A DNA stretch of 64,000 nucleotides from Latrodectus hesperus (GCA_037975125.1 CM075857.1:86376699-86440698), one strand, 5' to 3'. Positions 46,831-63,636 are shown, numbered from the stretch's first letter. Notes: generated by a model not told the origin, from the sequence alone. A program made the numbers and translations.

Positions 46831-47128
46831 CTGCCGACTAGATGGCTGAGTGTGTTAGCTTCTTGACGCCTGAGCTGTGGGTACCGAGTTCGAATCCCGG
46901 TTTGGGTATGGATGTTTCTTTCTGTGTTTCTCTGTCCTTTCTTCTGAGATGATGTATGAATGTGGCCGACCCTATAAACAGGTTTGTGGTGGGGGTATGG
47001 CGTGGGTAATGCTATTCGTCTCTGTGACGTGGTTCACAGGTGCTCACTGGGTAACGACAAATGAGTAGCAGTTTCCAGCCTTTTTGTGGCCAAAGATTAG
47101 TCATCCAAGTGCCCATCATTGTTAAAAA
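46831..47128 (+). mobile_element. tRNA-derived SINE, family C, copy 1
   Basis: It is flanked by ATGATTAATCTT (46819-46830) and ATGATTAACCTT (47129-47140), a 12-bp duplication with one mismatch. The head begins CTGCCGACTAGATGGCTGAG, and the B-box is GAGTTCGAATCCCGG near 46886-46900. The body matches the minus-strand copy at 49510-49811, including GATGATGTATGAATGTGGCC and GGTAACGACAAATGAGTAGC. A 63-codon open stretch inside it is not a gene. Confidence 0.94.
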
Positions 47129-47140
47129 ATGATTAACCTT

Positions 47141-47379
47141 ATGAAATATAGCTAATTTGTTTTGTTGTGAACATGATTTTCACTTAATGCAAAATATTTA
47201 AAATTTCAATTATATCGACGGAAACATTTCTGAAACGGAAACTTTAGTCAAATATGCATTTATCTCCTCAAATTCTGGGTAGACACCACTGTTTCGTAAT
47301 TGATAATGAAGATAAAAGGAAATGAAAAATTTAAATTAAAGAAGTAGATACATCCTTGCAAAGCTGTTGCAATTACTTT
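47141..47379. other. AT-rich spacer, nothing recognised
   Basis: No recognised content. Confidence 0.5.
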
Positions 47380-48060
47380 AACAAACTTTCAGTATTTGAC
47401 AGAGCAGTTAGCTAGATAAAGACTTTCATCCCGATTAATTTGTTATTTCGCATATCGCGTGACAAATAAATACAATCCATTAAAGGAATAATTCCAAGTC
47501 AAAAACAGACACAACTGTTGGAAAAAGAAAGCAGTGCAATTAGCAAAACTTACCTAACCGTCTCCAAATCAGTTTCCGATCAGTAACACAGGGGCGGGGG
47601 AAAGGGGCTTTGGATGAGTAACCGCTTGCAATTTGGGTTTTAATGAGAGAATTAACAAATTAGCAAATAACTTCAAAAGCATCTCGCTTTTAAGTCCATC
47701 TCATTTTAATATTTCTCTCACACAACATGGCCGAATTATTCTTTTACGGGGAATAATTAAACGGGAGATGTAAAGGAAGATCCAGGCTTGTTCCCTTGTG
47801 ACTTTTATGCCACGACTTGTAAGGGGTGCTTCTCACAGGAAAAGCAATAAATAAATTTTAATCAACTTGTTTGCGATGTTAAACTTCCATCCCCATCCCC
47901 CTTCGTCTACGAACATTCCAAAGAACCACTTTTCAAAGGGACTTAAGAAGTAATTTGGAAAACACCCGTTCGTCAGCACTTTAATGGTTAATAAAGTAAT
48001 CTTCCTGCTCAGCTGCATCCTTCCTTGTTACCATGACAACGCACCTTTCACGGTAGATTC
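47380..48060. other. Higher-complexity block, possible conserved non-coding element
   Basis: About 680 bp with raised G+C and no repeats, inverted ends or tRNA boxes. No coding family was recognised; the 61-codon minus-strand stretch at 47833-48018 resembles nothing I know. Transcription-factor-like words are dense: TTAATGAG, AATAATTAAACG, CTTTCAAAGGG-like, the E-box CAGCTG at 48010-48015 and an X-box at 48027-48040. No second copy is in the window. A cis-regulatory role is inferred from composition and motifs only. Confidence 0.38.
48027..48040. promoter_or_regulatory. RFX-type X-box motif
   Basis: GTTACCATGACAAC fits the RFX palindromic consensus (half-sites GTTRCC and GRYAAC with 2-bp spacing) at every position. 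RFX factors control ciliary and neuronal genes in animals. Whether this site is used is unknown. Confidence 0.5.
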
Positions 48061-48672
48061 ATTCAAATGTTAGTTACTATCTTTACATTTACAAAGAACT
48101 TTATTGATCTCGTTCAAGCCTGAATTAAAAGGAACTACTTTAAAATAGCCCTACTCACAAAATGTACTTGATACACTGTAAGTTGAAATTTTCTTCCTTT
48201 AATACTTGTAGAATGTTAGGGAAAAATTTGTTTAAGGAGGAAGTAAATTTAACTTAATGTTTTATAATTTAAACAAAATTAGTTTACGCTGAGTGCGAGA
48301 AAATAAGCGATTCTAAAGTTGTTTCGAATATCTTTCGTATCAGTAAGTGATTATGTCTTATCACATTGCTTCTTTTTATGATATTAAATGTTAATGCCTT
48401 AAAATTATTTCATATACTATAGTTAATGATGCTAAAGTAACTGATGTCAATATGGTGGATATATTACGTAAGTTTTTTTTAAAGTAAATTAACTTGACTC
48501 TGGTGAATTTCGGAAATGTTTTGCTACTGCTTTAATGCGAAGCTACTAGGGTCTAATAAAATTTGTTACATGGGAACGAAAAGGTCATGACAGTGAAAAA
48601 TATATCTTTCTCATGCATTTTGAATAATTTTAAAATATGGCAAAACTATGCAAAAAGCATTGTTTCTATATA
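48061..48672. other. AT-rich DNA, nothing recognised
   Basis: No recognised content. Confidence 0.5.
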
Positions 48673-49509
<837 letters not shown>

Positions 49510-49811
49510 CAATGGCACGCTCTTGGGGGACGAACTCTACTACACAACAAGGCCAGAAACTGCTACTCATTTGTCGTTACCCAGCGGGCACCTGTGAACC
49601 AGGTCACGGAGGCATGTAGCGTTGCCCGTGAAATACTGCCACAAATCCATTTATAGGTTGGGCCACATTCATACATCATCACAGAAGAAAGGACAGAGAA
49701 ACACAAAGAGAACTGAGAAAGAAAGTAGCATCAATGCCCGGACCGGGATTTGAACTCGGGACCCACTGCTCGGGAGTCAGGATCGCTAACCCCGCAGCCG
49801 TCAGTCGGCAT
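49510..49811 (-). mobile_element. tRNA-derived SINE, family C, copy 2
   Basis: On the minus strand it begins ATGCCGACTGACGGCTGCGG, has a B-box GAGTTCAAATCCCGG (complement of 49744-49758), and matches copy 1 through GGTAACGACAAATGAGTAGC to about 49510. Its 5' side runs into an 18-bp (TC)n at 49811-49829 that joins the transposase reading frame. Clear target duplications were not found, so the junction with the mariner element may be a rearrangement. Confidence 0.9.
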
Positions 49812-49829
49812 CTCTCTCTCTCTCTCTCT

Positions 49830-50897
49830 AGGAAAGTTCGCGGTGAATTGATCAAACTCTATTACCGAAATGGGATGAACGCTGCGGAAGCCTTGCGTGT
49901 GTATCGCCGCAATCATCGACAACGACGCGGCCCATGTACTTTGCAAGCTCTGCGTGATTTAGTGCGGAAATTTGAAGATACAGGCTGCACCTGTGACAAA
50001 CAGCGCTCCGGACGGCCAACTGTTTCTGAGGACGTTGTCATGGAAGTGCACCATACAGTGACTGCAGGACACACAGAAACCGCAAGAGGCATAGCGCGCG
50101 TGTTGGATATTCCGAACTCAACGGTCCGCAAGCTCTTGCGCTCGGTACTTCACATGTTTCCCTATCGGTTCCAGCGCGTCCAGATGTTGGAACCGGGTGA
50201 CCCACAACAACGTCTGGACTTCGCAAATGCATTTTTGTTACGATATGATGCGGATAACGATTGGCCACTTCGCATACTATGGACGGACGAGGCGCATTTC
50301 ACCTTAAATGGCAGCATTAACACGAAGAATTGTGTGCACTGGGGAGAGACGAATCCTCATGCTGTGGCGCCAGTACCATTATTTGACGCCAAAGTGACTG
50401 CGTGGTGCGGCATTACAGCTACATTTGTTCTGGGCCCGTTCTTCTTTGAGGAAACGACCCCGACTGGCCCTGCAACATGTTCTGTAACGGGCCCTCGGTA
50501 TGCAGCCATGCTGAAAAATTATGTCTTACCGGAGTTGCGTCGGCTGAATGCACTCAATGACATTGTTTGGATGCAAGATGGCGCACCTCCACATATAGCG
50601 AGGTCAGTTAAAAGGCTCCTGGATCAGCATTTTGGTGATCGCATCATCTCACGCTATTATCCTTTTCCGTGGCCTGCGCGATCCCCAGATCTGACGCCTA
50701 TGGATTTCTGGTTTTGGGGCTATCTCAAATCCAGAGTTTATCTGTGCAATCCTCAAACATTGTCGGACTTAAAGGATTCTATACGGCGTGAGATTGGAAA
50801 CATCCCTCGTGCCATGTTGCGTGCAGCGACATTGTCCACCGTCTCCCGCATGCAATGCGTAATTGCCTGTGATGGCACTCATGTGGAAAATGTTTGA
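49830..50897 (+). CDS. DD41D mariner-family transposase with DUF4817 helix-turn-helix, 5' truncated
   Basis: This is the only long undisrupted coding sequence in the window (~355 codons, stop TGA at 50895). The frame stays open upstream to 49734, but that part is the reverse of a SINE and not transposase. Order of domains: DUF4817-type helix-turn-helix (GELIKLYYRNGMNAAEAL), basic linker, second helix-turn-helix (ARGIARVLDIPNSTVRKLLR), then an RNase-H-like catalytic core. Catalytic aspartates are in WTDEAHF (50286-50288), MQDGAPPH (50577-50579) and LTPMDFW (50703-50705). The last two are 41 residues apart. Other family motifs are VTAWCGI, LGPFFFEE, SPDLTPMDFWFWGYLKS. All key residues are present, but the original start codon and left inverted repeat are lost. 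Without a left end this copy cannot move itself. Whether it is transcribed is unknown. Confidence 0.93.
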   Translation, partial: RKVRGELIKLYYRNGMNAAEALRVYRRNHRQRRGPCTLQALRDLVRKFEDTGCTCDKQRSGRPTVSEDVVMEVHHTVTAGHTETARGIARVLDIPNSTVRKLLRSVLHMFPYRFQRVQMLEPGDPQQRLDFANAFLLRYDADNDWPLRILWTDEAHFTLNGSINTKNCVHWGETNPHAVAPVPLFDAKVTAWCGITATFVLGPFFFEETTPTGPATCSVTGPRYAAMLKNYVLPELRRLNALNDIVWMQDGAPPHIARSVKRLLDQHFGDRIISRYYPFPWPARSPDLTPMDFWFWGYLKSRVYLCNPQTLSDLKDSIRREIGNIPRAMLRAATLSTVSRMQCVIACDGTHVENV

Positions 50898-51279
50898 AAT
50901 TAATAAAGATTTTTTTTTCTCTATGTGTTCTCATCATTGAGCAGTGTCTTGTCTCTGTCGTATGCATTATTCCTCCGTGCGCCTTGAAGAACTGTTTGTA
51001 TGTGTATAACACGTCGGTTTTCGGACATATCGGTACCGTTTCAACGCTATTTAGGGTTTTCGCATGTGCTGAACATTTTGCGATGGTAAAAGTAGGCGTT
51101 GCCATTCGAAAATTTCGAGTTTCTGTCACTATAACTGTAACCGCGAGGGCCACTGTGTTGCCATTCACAGAATCTTGAGCGCATATCTCAAAAGAACTAT
51201 ATTTGAAGTATCATCTTGATCGGTTAAATAGAATGGACGCTAGAAGCGCAGATGTTGGCAAAGTTTTTTTATAATCACC

Positions 51280-51282
<3 letters not shown>
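49830..51282 (+). mobile_element. Mariner-family element, left end missing
   Basis: The right end reads inward CAGGGTGATTATAAAAAAAC and stops at 51282, directly before a TA tract. This is the expected mariner end with TA target. No matching left end occurs upstream; the sequence begins inside the transposase at the SINE/(TC)n junction. About 385 bp of non-coding sequence separates the stop codon from the right end. G+C is far higher than the surroundings, consistent with recent arrival. Confidence 0.88.
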
Positions 51283-51333
<51 letters not shown>

Positions 51334-51345
51334 ATATATATATAT
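51283..51345. repeat. (TA)n tract abutting the mariner right end
   Basis: About 63 bp of TA with TATG interruptions at 51321-51331. Confidence 0.96.
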
Positions 51346-51440
51346 TAGAAAATAAATGTATATCAACATATAAACATACTCGAAAATAATCATGAAAACT
51401 CTGAGAAGAACTGTCATGAGAACTTTATTTATATATTTGT

Positions 51441-51896
51441 TGTTGTTGTGTTGTGGCTTATCCTCCAAATGTCTGACGAGGTCAGACAAGGTCCATTAGA
51501 CCGTTGACCCTAAGGAAATCGAGGACCAGAAGTGGGATGTGTATATATCCTCTCTGGAAGGTCCCAAACAATCCAGGATGCGATTAGGAGAAGCCTGCTC
51601 AGTTTTACTTTTAGAGAAGACCTTAAAGATTTTCCTCCTTCGAAATACGTGAGACCTCTAGTGTGGCCGCTTGCTAGTCTAGAAATTGTGGTTCTAGAGG
51701 CTCTGTCACAATTGAGAGTAAATGAAGAGCCAGACTCTTTGCCCGCGTACCAGTGATGGCAGGGAGGAATCCTCCACCCTTTCAAAATTTCAGGATTAAC
51801 TATGGACTGATGTTCTAAAAAGGTAAGTGTTGAAGAGGAAGGATTATCGTGGTAACAGCCGTCCTTGGCCAGTCTATCCGCCTGCTCATTGACGTA
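51441..51896 (-). pseudogene. 5'-truncated LINE 3' stub, RNase H end (jockey/CR1-like)
   Basis: It is flanked by a perfect 15-bp duplication, TATTTATATATTTGT, at 51426-51440 and 51897-51911. On the minus strand it opens within the RNase H domain at NEQADRLAKDG (near 51858-51890). It continues through HHWYAGKESGSSFTLNCDRA and the ISRLASGHTRGL block (about 51640-51680), and then a segment reading RILDCLGPSREDIYTS and LLVLDFLRVNGLMDLV in different frames (51480-51580). It ends in a (CAA)n tail. In intact LINEs this domain follows the reverse transcriptase on ORF2. At least one frameshift and the missing reverse transcriptase make it dead on arrival. Parts of the catalytic site lie upstream of the truncation. 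Confidence 0.88.
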
Positions 51897-51911
51897 TATT
51901 TATATATTTGT

Positions 51912-53838
51912 GGTTTTTATTTGTGTTTTAGTCATGAATCATCTACTCAACCCTAAATTATTGCTTAAAATTTATTTATCCTTGTAATTATCATTTGAGG
52001 TAAAATTTTTCTATATTAAAAACATAATTTTATCAAGAATGGTATACATTATAATTTTGTCCTTCAAGTTTATGTTTTTGTTCAATAATGTTTTTCGAAT
52101 TTGACATCATATGAAATAGCGAAAGAAATCCATTTTAGACAGATTTTCAATATTTCATTTTGTGTCTTTACAATTTGTAATTTTAATAAGAAAAAGATTA
52201 TCCTGGCTAATGAATTATGCAAATATTAAGCAGTGTGTTTGCGATTTTGATATGAAAATCTTTAACTTGCTTATGCTTGAAATGTAAAACTTTAATGTAT
52301 GATACATTTTCAGTGGGTGTTTTTTGAAAAATGTAGCTGAAAGGAAAATATAAAACAAGCATGTTAACTGTCGGATTGCTAAATTTTGAGAAATAAAAAT
52401 TTGGAAAAATGTTCATAAGAGAAATGTTTGGAGACATTCCACATCCCATCCAGAAAATAAGCTAACCAAAATCGTAAATTTTAAAAATTTATCAGTCTCA
52501 GTCAAATTTGAAGAACATGCATTGATAACTGTTGATGAATTATGTTTTTTCATGAAAATCAAATTACCTTGATATAACCCTAGTTTTAAATAGCAACAAA
52601 TGAAATTAACTTTGTTTCAGATTGGAGGAAAATTCTTATTATGAAAATGGCAACAAGATATAAATTATAAAAATGACGCCAAAGTGAAAAAATTAATCGT
52701 AAACTTAATTTTCTACACAAATTGTTTTTAATACCATGATATGACATCAATTTTGGATCAATTAATAATTGCATGATAAAATTGAGTAACTTTAAAATAG
52801 TTTAAATACTAGAAATTAAGTTGGGCATTGTTGTCGAAATGTCAATTATTAAAAATCGTTATATTGTAATTCTTTCTAGTTTTTATAAAAGTAAGTATTG
52901 GACTAAAAAAGCATTCAAACTTCAAGTGTTTCGAACTTTGAAGAGCCTTATTGAACATTAAATTATTAGTTTGTAACCAAGACATTATTTTATTTAGTAT
53001 ATATAGTTTTTTTTATTTAGAATAACTAAAAAATAAGGTTCTTTAACTAGCTATTTTCTACTAGAATCTAAGAAAGCTTATTTCCGTGTTTTATATACAT
53101 GAAAATATATATTACCCAACGCTTACATAACTATAGTAATATAATGAACATTAAAAAATACTGAGAACTGTCAGAACAACTGAAAATCAGAGAGTATAAG
53201 AGAGTATATAATATCTATTTATATATTTAGATTGGATAAATGAAGAATGTTCTTGAAGACAATAAAATATATTGCGAATCGCACATAAGAACAACGTTAA
53301 ATACATAACATCCCGATAAGAACAAATGGTTTGGCTAGAAGAAAGAAAAATATAGTAACACATCTTTTCCTTATTCATGTTATATATGTCTACAAGAATG
53401 TTTGGAGTATAATATATTTGGTGAAATGTTGAAGCATATGATTATTAATGTTTGAAGAAAAATTTGAAATAAGATTTGTCCCGATTTTTTATAAATAATT
53501 TACTACCAATTATATAAAAATAATTTGTATAATTAAAAAATCAGTTTAAGATCGGTTTTTCATCAAAATTTAATAAATATTTATAGCTGCATTTCAATGC
53601 CTACTACAAAATTTTGTTACAATGGCGAACAAAAATAACATTTTTATTTGAAAATTTAATGTTGTTTATAAAAATTTCAATACTTGTCATTCCTAATAAT
53701 AACTAATGAGCTTTTTTAAAAACTGATATATATATATATATGTGAGTGTGTGTGTGTGTATTCTTCTTAAATACTATAATATAAAAAATTAAAAAATTGG
53801 GAAAAGTTGAGAACAAGCTGTAAACTTTAATATGTTTA
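51912..53838. other. AT-rich DNA with a small (TA)(TG) microsatellite
   Basis: A short (TA)n(TG)n lies at 53727-53759. No gene was recognised in the rest. Confidence 0.5.
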
Positions 53839-53845
53839 AACGGTT

Positions 53846-54099
53846 GGCACTGGTGCCGTATAATCCATGATTCAAAATTCTGAATTTTTTTGGCGATGAA
53901 GAAATGTTGCCAAGATGACATATCGTGACGTACGCAATGACGTAAATACTAGGGTTACCAAAATAGAATTTTCTGCATATTTCTTATAGGTCTCCATATG
54001 TTTGACGTAACAAAAACAAAGTTGCCACATACATAAGAAAATCCGCCATAAAATCACCGATCTCTGAATTTGGAGCATGGATTATACGGTACCTGTGCC
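53846..54099. mobile_element. Non-autonomous DNA transposon (MITE), copy 2
   Basis: This 254-bp element begins GGCACTGGTGCCGTATAATC, and its right end reads inward GGCACAGGTACCGTATAATC. Perfect 7-bp flanks AACGGTT lie at 53839-53845 and 54100-54106. It is homologous end to end with 428-680, including the block TCTGAATTTTTTTGGCGATG. It has no coding capacity. TGACGTAA occurs at 53938 and 54003, with a TGACGTAC at 53926. Confidence 0.9.
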
Positions 54100-54106
54100 A
54101 ACGGTT

Positions 54107-55721
54107 TTATTTGCTAATATGCACCAATATTTTTTTACTAAACTTAAAACTATTGTAACACAATAAAATGAAAAAATCTGATGTTTTGAAGATAATAGGA
54201 AAATATAAATCTTGAAACATTATTATTTGCTTAGAATGTTATTTACTATCAATGAAACCATCTGTTTGAAAAAAAATACAATCTCATAACAGAAATTTTA
54301 TTTATATATATCTAACTCTTATTGCTAATTTTAGAAAGATAGATTAATAATGTATATCTCAAACGTAAAATTCCAATAAATAGTAATAAAAGCTTTTAAA
54401 ATGAGTTTGAGCTTTCATTGCAGTAGTAAAAGATAAAAAAATGGTGATTTATCAAGTAAAAACCGTGGGTGGTAATGCTTTTACAGTAAGGAGAACTATC
54501 TTAAAGTAAACTTATATAAATATGACTTTTTAGATACATTTATATATATTTGCAGGCTTATTTCATTAAATGCATGAAGAATTCATATACATTACTTGAA
54601 GAACATTGAAAAAATGAAATAAGTTTGAAGTAGGAATACATTAAAAAGTAGTCCAACTCTGATAAATTTTATAAATTTAAAAAATTTATGTGAACAGGAT
54701 AAAAATCTAAAAATCGATCAAAAGTATTCATTTCAAACTCTAAGAAAATAACTGTTTGATTTATATAATTCATTTTTTTAAAATAATCTCTTTTGATGGT
54801 TCTACATTTCAAAATAATTTATAAAATTTTTAGAAATATTGTTTTTACTCAATAAAATTACACAGAGAGTTTTAACGTTATTTCAATCAAATATTATTAT
54901 TTAATTAAATTTGGTGCAGTTATATAATTAAAGAAAATTATCATACTTTGTAGATTTGCACATGATTTATAACTCCATATGTTTATTTTAGTCGAAATTA
55001 AGTAATTATTGCGTGAAAAACACAACAAAGAAATAAAAAAAGGAATGCGTATATAATAACGTAACACTAATAGCAGACTTCAATAAGCTTAGATATGTAT
55101 TAATAATCAATTACAATATATTAAATTAATCGATAAATAACAAAAACTAGTAATAATTGGTTATTCACATTTAATCTAATTCCAACGATAACTGCAGACT
55201 TATGAGAGAAGACTCAATTAATATGACTTCTTAAGTAAATGAAAGTCATTACATGTTTTAAACATTTGAAGAAAATTTTGAGAATAAGGAATTTCATTCG
55301 TAGAAAAAGAAACATAAATATTAAAAATATTAGTAGCGAAGAAACTTCTAGACAGGGGGAAACTAGTAACTCATTTATACTCTAGAAATATCGCCTCTGT
55401 TAAAAAAAAACTGATTCGTCATGAAATTTATATTTCATATTTTTATTTGGAATAAGTTTCGAACACGAAATACTTTTGACAGACAGACAGGAAAGTAAAG
55501 GGAGCCTTAAAATTTTTGGCTTACAAGCAAAATATTTTTTTTAGTCCATTTTATATTTTTATCAGGTTATTTTTGTTAGAAACATCAAAAAAAGAGAGGA
55601 AAAAATTACTTAATTAGAAAAAAGGGAAGTTTATGAAAAAGAAGAAATAGTTATAAAATTAAATTACGTACTTCTACATTCTTCCAATAAAAATTTTGTT
55701 AGCAAAATATTGTTTTTTAAG
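54107..55721. other. AT-rich DNA, nothing recognised
   Basis: No recognised content. Confidence 0.55.
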
Positions 55722-56088
<367 letters not shown>

Positions 56089-56803
56089 AACAGTGACATA
56101 GTAACACAATAATATATTTAAACTGCAAAAACATTATTAATATAAATTAACAAATTCTTTTATACCCTATCACGAACAAAGTTTCGATAACTTTTCTGTA
56201 CATATTTAGCAATTTTAATTTTTATTGTCACTAAAGAAAAAAGTATTACATTTTATATTTTAATCACTTTATTTAAATTTTCTTCTAAATGTTTCGAATC
56301 ATACTTATTCATTTATATGCTAAAAAATCGAAATATATATGTTAATTTTTTATAACCTGTCATTTATCTATTTTTAATACTGATAATCATATTAAAATCA
56401 TCGCCATTATAAAAAAAGGTGATTATTGGTTTTCCACGAAGTGGTTTTTGTCTCGATTGGTGCACTCATTGCTGAAATACACAATTTTAATTTACTTTTT
56501 TAGTCTCAATATAATAGGTATAACACATTGTTTTTTATATTAATCGTGGTTTATTATGTCACAGTGGAATATTATTATTTAAAACAGTATCAGAGATAGA
56601 TTTATTTTGTTTAGTATATTATGGTAGAGTTATGTGCTAAAGATAAATGAATTTGTGATAAAATTTCTTTGTCATTTGAATTATAAATAAATAAATTGAA
56701 GTTTGTTGATTGAGTAGGATTAAACAACCTTGTTTATTTTTCTCACATTTTCGAAGGGATAATGTCAGGTATAAATTTAATGTAAATATTCTAGTTTGTT
56801 GTC
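56089..56803. other. AT-rich DNA, nothing recognised
   Basis: No recognised content. Confidence 0.5.
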
Positions 56804-56815
56804 ACACTGAATAAT

Positions 56816-57090
56816 GTTGTTGTCTTGTGTCAGCTAACTGGCAATATGGGGTGTGCTGCTCCACTTTTCCAACTGAACCGTAATTTTATGTGGAGTCCGA
56901 CTTCTTCAGTAAACACATGCCATTGGTATCCATTTATGATGTAGGTAACCATTTACAATTCTTTCATATAAGGAGAGTAAAAAGACAGTACAGAGAGAGA
57001 GGGAGAGAATTCGGACTTCGAGGCGGGACTCGGACCCAGGACCACTCTATCCGCAGTCAGGCATGCTGACCACTGGACAGGGTGGTCGCG
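56816..57090 (-). mobile_element. tRNA-derived SINE, family D, copy 1
   Basis: A perfect 12-bp duplication, ACACTGAATAAT, lies at 56804-56815 and 57091-57102. On the minus strand the head reads GTCCAGTGGTCAGCATGCCT (A-box), then GGGTCCGAGTCCCG (B-box), an internal (CT)n, and the tail ACAAGACAACAACA. It matches 63645-63947. Confidence 0.94.
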
Positions 57091-57102
57091 ACACTGAATA
57101 AT

Positions 57103-57702
<600 letters not shown>

Positions 57703-57815
57703 GAAAAATAATCAATATTAAAGTCTTGAAATAGCCATAGGTACAGAATTCGGAACAATTATGAATGTTGTCAAAAACTTAGAGCTCAAACAAGATAAAA
57801 TTTATTTTAAGATTC

Positions 57816-59079
<1,264 letters not shown>

Positions 59080-59360
59080 TATTTTACACCACGTTGGGGA
59101 TTATATGACACCCTAATCCCATAGCAAAGGCTTTCAATATGCACAACGTCATTGCCTTTTGTGAGGATATTTCATAAATGTTGGGCCAAATTCCCCTGGG
59201 CAAGGGAGAAAACTCGGAAAATTTTTAAATACACTGAATAGATGCTCATGCAGAAAGCAGAAATTCAATTTTCATTTCCCGTTGTTCAACAGTGGCTGGT
59301 ATGAAACTCTGAAACTTTTGCTCTAAAGACCAGTGTTCTACCACTAGACCATTATAGGAT
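59080..59360 (-). mobile_element. SINE family F, copy 5
   Basis: On the minus strand the head reads ATGGTCTAGTGGTAGAACAC (A-box), with a B-box-like GTTTCATACCAGCC, then CTGTTGAACAACGGG. The body continues to about 59080. The 3' end and duplications are unclear. Confidence 0.72.
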
Positions 59361-61753
<2,393 letters not shown>

Positions 61754-61765
61754 TTATCGATGCGA

Positions 61766-61940
61766 GCCGAGCTGGCAGCCGAATGGCTAGCGCTCTTGCC
61801 TTTGGTTCAACAGTTCGTGGGTTCGAATCCCACCATGGGCATGGATGTTTGTAGTGGTTCGGAATCCACTTTAAACCGTAGGTCCCGGTCTAATTAGCTC
61901 TCGTGTGCAAAAAATGACCGTTGAGCGACAAACAAACAAA
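61766..61940 (+). mobile_element. tRNA-derived SINE, family B, full copy
   Basis: Flanks TTATCGATGCGA (61754-61765) and TTATCAATGCGA (61941-61952) form a 12-bp duplication with one mismatch. The head GCCGAGCTGGCAGCCGAATG holds the A-box region, and GGGTTCGAATCCC is the B-box. The 175-bp element ends in (CAAA)n. It matches the copy nested in the hAT element at 14731-14908. Confidence 0.95.
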
Positions 61941-62047
61941 TTATCAATGCGAATGGTAGATAAAGGAATAAATAGAAACAAAACTCAATTTATGTTTTAA
62001 TCAATGAATTAAATAAAACTGAATACTTTTTAATCAAAATTATTATA

Positions 62048-62338
62048 ACTACTAAATTAAACTCGGTGGAAAGACAGACCTTGGGGGCTAAGACCTACAG
62101 TGCCTATATATGTTTTCCTGATTGAGAGGCTCTGGTGGGCGAAACATATGTCTCTATTAAGTAATCAGCCTAGTACGAGAAATCCTCAGTTTTTAGTTCC
62201 CAAGCATGCTTGGTATTCAGTTTATAGTAGAACTGAAGGGATGAAAGGCTGAGTCGATTTTGCCCAGCTTAAGGGTCGAACCTCGGACCTGTGCTTTGGG
62301 AACGTGAAACGCTACCACTAAGCCACCGGGCTTTTCTG
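62048..62338 (-). mobile_element. tRNA-derived SINE, family A, full copy
   Basis: A perfect 10-bp duplication, AATTATTATA, lies at 62038-62047 and 62339-62348. On the minus strand the head reads GCCCGGTGGCTTAGTGGTAG (A-box), then GAGGTTCGACCC (B-box), and the body runs to GGCACTGTAGG and beyond. A truncated copy is at 11947-12165. Confidence 0.94.
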
Positions 62339-62348
62339 AATTATTATA

Positions 62349-63636
62349 TTCCTGATTAATAAAACATTTCATAGTCATATTTTTGATGTTGTTTTAACGT
62401 TAGTTTTTACACATATTCCTAGAAACGTTTCTTCTCAGCCAGTTTTAAATTTTCTAATAAACAAAAAGATATTATCAAAGCTAGAAAATAATTTATTGTT
62501 ACGAAATTCTTTTCTCAATTAGTAATGAAATATTTTTTTTTTCATTTTTTCACTTAGAGAATTTAATGAAAAAAAAATTCATTACTTTTAATGATCGTAC
62601 TAGAAAAACTAATTTGAACGCAATGGATATTACTACATACCTTAAACATCATAATTTTAAGCATAATATTAACAATTATAAAAGGCTTTTATTAAACAAG
62701 ATTTTGTATTCAATACCCCGCATTAAGATGTATTCTTCCTTTTAATGAAAAAAATGCAGTAGTGTTTATTGAATCTAAATTTGAAGCATAGAAAGAAAGG
62801 ACCATAAAAGTGATTTTGGAAAACACTTGTGTCATTCTCACAATGTGGAAAATATTAATGTCTGCATGAAGCTTGCATTAAAATATGGACTACAAAATTA
62901 TGTGTAACTGCATTGTAAAATTGCACAAATTTTAATATAATTTAATGAAAATATTTTTCAAATATGCAATCAGTGTTATTTTACATTTTGAAAAATTTCA
63001 TTAAGATAAATTTTCCATAAAAATGGGTTTATTTTATTAAATTTATTCTTCAATGAAAAAGTTGAAGCTATTTCATTAATTAAATGACCAAACGCATTTA
63101 TGCTATTTATACAATTTATGCGTTTTGTTCAATAAAAATATTACTTTCGAAATTTATGTATAATTTAATAAAATTATATTTTGACTAAATTAATATTTAT
63201 TTGCGTCATGAAATTACTTTCACCAAACTAGTTATATCATTATCATATGAAATAAGATTTTCACCAAATTAAAATTTTCAATGTTTCACAAAGTTCGTTC
63301 TTATTAAATTAATATTGTTAAAAGAGTACTAATTATTTTTGATTATAGAAGAATAAGTAAATAAAATTGAGTAGTAACTGATGTATTCTTTGGTATTTTG
63401 AATAAAATTATAAGCATCTTTTCATTACTTAAAAAGTTTTAAAATCATCGCTTACAGTAAGTGAGGATGTTATAAAACGGGACAATATAATAATATATGA
63501 AACGGACTTACAAATTTTGAAAAATATGTCAACAAAGTAAAAAGAAGATCAAAATATAATATTGAACGTTTATTATCCAATGAAGTATATTTGAAGGAGA
63601 GATATAATTTTGATTTTTAACAGTAACCGTTCTGAT
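62349..63636. other. AT-rich DNA, nothing recognised
   Basis: No recognised content. Confidence 0.5.

Noticed and set aside
46840..46910. tRNA gene candidates at several A-box/B-box pairs
   Set aside because: Each is the head of a SINE with body, tail and usually target duplications; no complete cloverleaf standing alone was seen.
46877..47068. 63-codon open stretch with cysteine-rich start
   Set aside because: It lies entirely within a family C SINE with clear target duplications.
50779..51178. Open frames antisense to or overlapping the transposase 3' end
   Set aside because: They are shadows of a higher G+C coding region in other frames, with no family motifs.
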